This document shows, in pieces, positions 62,978 to 64,000 of a stretch of DNA of 64,000 nucleotides (the stretch's first letter is position 1; each line of letters opens with the position of its first letter). The notes below the pieces were generated by a model. The model did not search any database and was not told where the DNA came from. It was given only the letters and a program-made list of their open reading frames with translations. The position numbers and the translations under genes are program-made. Source of the stretch: Natronorubrum halophilum (GTDB taxonomy: Archaea; Halobacteriota; Halobacteria; Halobacteriales; Natrialbaceae). The stretch spans positions 62,001-126,000 of the forward strand of contig NZ_QQTY01000003.1 of NCBI RefSeq assembly GCF_003670115.1. The letters are read 5' to 3'.

Positions 62978-63388
62978 ATGTACGATACGATCCTCGTGGC
63001 GACGGACGGAAGCGACGCCGCAAACCGTGCAATCGATCACGCGACCGATCTCGCCTCGTCGTTCGACGCTGATCTGCACGCGATCTACGTCGTCGACACG
63101 ACGCGGTACGGACGATCGGTGCTGTCCGAAGCGGGCGGCGTCCTCGAAGAACTCGAGGGACGTGGAGCGGAGGTTCTCGAAGACGTCGCCGCGAGGACAG
63201 ACGTCGACCTCACGGCCGAAATACGAAGCGGACGTCCGGACGAAGAGATCGACTCCTACGCCTCGGCTATCGAGGCCGACCTCGTCGTTCTCGGCAATCG
63301 GGGACTCGGATCCGGCCCTGACGAACAGCTCGGAAGCGTCGCCGAACGGGTCGTTCGAACCGCGGGTCGGCCGGTGATCACGGCTTGA
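62978..63388 (+). CDS. UspA universal stress protein
   Basis: The 136-residue protein starts MYDTILVATDGSDAANRAID and ends VLGNRGLGSGPDEQLGSVAE plus RVVRTAGRPVITA. The ATP-binding pattern is intact. A second Usp gene follows on the same strand after 82 bases, so both are likely one locus. Confidence 0.93.
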   Translation: MYDTILVATDGSDAANRAIDHATDLASSFDADLHAIYVVDTTRYGRSVLSEAGGVLEELEGRGAEVLEDVAARTDVDLTAEIRSGRPDEEIDSYASAIEADLVVLGNRGLGSGPDEQLGSVAERVVRTAGRPVITA

Positions 63389-63470
63389 TCGGAGGACGAC
63401 CCGCCCGGAACGTGTCAAACGTCGCGATGAAAGGTATATGCCTCGGTTCGGTGTGCCACCGAGTGGTTCA

Positions 63471-63890
63471 ATGTACGACACGATTCTCGTTCCGACCGAC
63501 GGAAGCGATCCGGCGAACCGCGCCGTCGAACACGCGCTGGCGCTCGCAGAGCAGTACGACGCTCGCGTTCACGCGTTGTACTGCGTGGAGACGTACCGGT
63601 ACGGAGAACCTGCATTGAGTAGTACTGCGATCGTCCTCAACCAGCTCGAGGAACAGGGGCAAGCGATGCTCAAGGAGTTAGGCGATCGCGCGGACAACGC
63701 CGGTATCGAGTGTACGTGGGATGTCTGTCACGGTCGTCCCTGGGAGGAGGCCCTCGACGCAGCTGACGAGATCGATGCCGATCTCGTCGTGATCGGCTAC
63801 CAGGGCCAGAGTCACGCTCGAGCCGGCAAAATCGGCAGTGTCGCCGAACGCATCGTCCGCTCGGCGGATCGGCCGGTGTTGACTGCGTGA
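63471..63890 (+). CDS. UspA universal stress protein
   Basis: The 139-residue protein from the ATG at 63471 starts MYDTILVPTDGSDPANRAVE and contains VIGYQGQSHARAGKIGSVAE. It is a close relative of the preceding Usp, consistent with tandem duplication. The region after it to the window end has no recognisable gene. Confidence 0.93.
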   Translation: MYDTILVPTDGSDPANRAVEHALALAEQYDARVHALYCVETYRYGEPALSSTAIVLNQLEEQGQAMLKELGDRADNAGIECTWDVCHGRPWEEALDAADEIDADLVVIGYQGQSHARAGKIGSVAERIVRSADRPVLTA

Positions 63891-64000
63891 CCCACGGCGG
63901 TAGTTTCCCTTCACTCCAAGTTCGACCGCCCGATCGGGAGAATATCCATTCATCGATCGCCGCGAGCAAGCGTGGCGGAACGCGATAGGCAGTCGAAACC

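Noticed and set aside
1-64000. CRISPR arrays, rRNA and tRNA genes
   Set aside because: No regularly spaced direct repeats and no rRNA or tRNA sequence were recognised; a dedicated tRNA search could not be run.

Overview
The window reads as chromosome, or a large replicon, of an extremely halophilic archaeon (class Halobacteria, probably Natrialbaceae-like). The support is a high G+C content, very acidic predicted proteins, twin-arginine signal peptides on secreted proteins, a bacterio-opsin-activator type HTH regulator, many single-domain UspA proteins, DUF7512 and DUF2080 small proteins, and haloarchaeal-type IS6 and IS200/IS605 elements. No rRNA, tRNA or CRISPR array was recognised. The genus is inference.

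Layout. 0-4.4 kb: the distal part of a CUT1 sugar ABC importer (two permeases, ATPase), facing an unusual hexapeptide-acetyltransferase fusion protein. 4.4-13.9 kb: a mobile-element zone with a transposase tail, a 409-bp element with IS6-like ends carrying a two-helix ORF, a complete tnpA/DUF2080/tnpB element between matching hairpins, a Tat-exported PL14-like protein, a decayed mscS, and an IS6-type unit that has moved a methyltransferase gene as passenger (8-bp target duplication AACAAATT). 13.9-21 kb: regulators, two methyltransferase contexts, a Tat-exported inositol-monophosphatase homologue, and a VapBC-type pair. 21-25.3 kb: a divergent wHTH/unknown pair and nested tnpB debris that has broken a HAD gene and possibly a phoU gene. 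26-41.3 kb: sulfur and metal handling, with TusA, a DsrE-like protein, a rhodanese-MBL fusion, two YeeE/YedE halves, TauE/SafE, an HTH regulator, a ZIP transporter, DUF211 and a VIT/CCC1-like protein, interspersed with many broken genes. 41-48 kb: SRPBCC, flavodoxin-like and several UspA proteins. 48-59 kb: a SOUL protein, an ABC-2 exporter pair around a CARDB-like exported protein, an AI-2E transporter, a second ZIP, a sulfatase and a cation/proton antiporter. 59-64 kb: a decayed IS6 copy next to a partial duplication that makes a UspA-flavodoxin chimera, then a TreT-like glycosyltransferase, DUF2267, a membrane protein with a C2H2 finger, and two UspA genes.

How it works together. The best-supported functional theme is sulfane-sulfur and sulfite traffic: TusA and DsrE-like carriers face a rhodanese-MBL persulfide dioxygenase-like enzyme, YeeE/YedE halves probably import thiosulfate or another sulfur species, and TauE/SafE exports sulfite-like anions. 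An imperfect palindrome related to ACAATATTGT recurs near several of these promoters. The second theme is stress survival (UspA proteins, trehalose synthase, DUF2267). The third is decay: at least a dozen genes carry frameshifts, nonsense codons or truncations, several of them at IS ends, so this is a fast-eroding accessory region.
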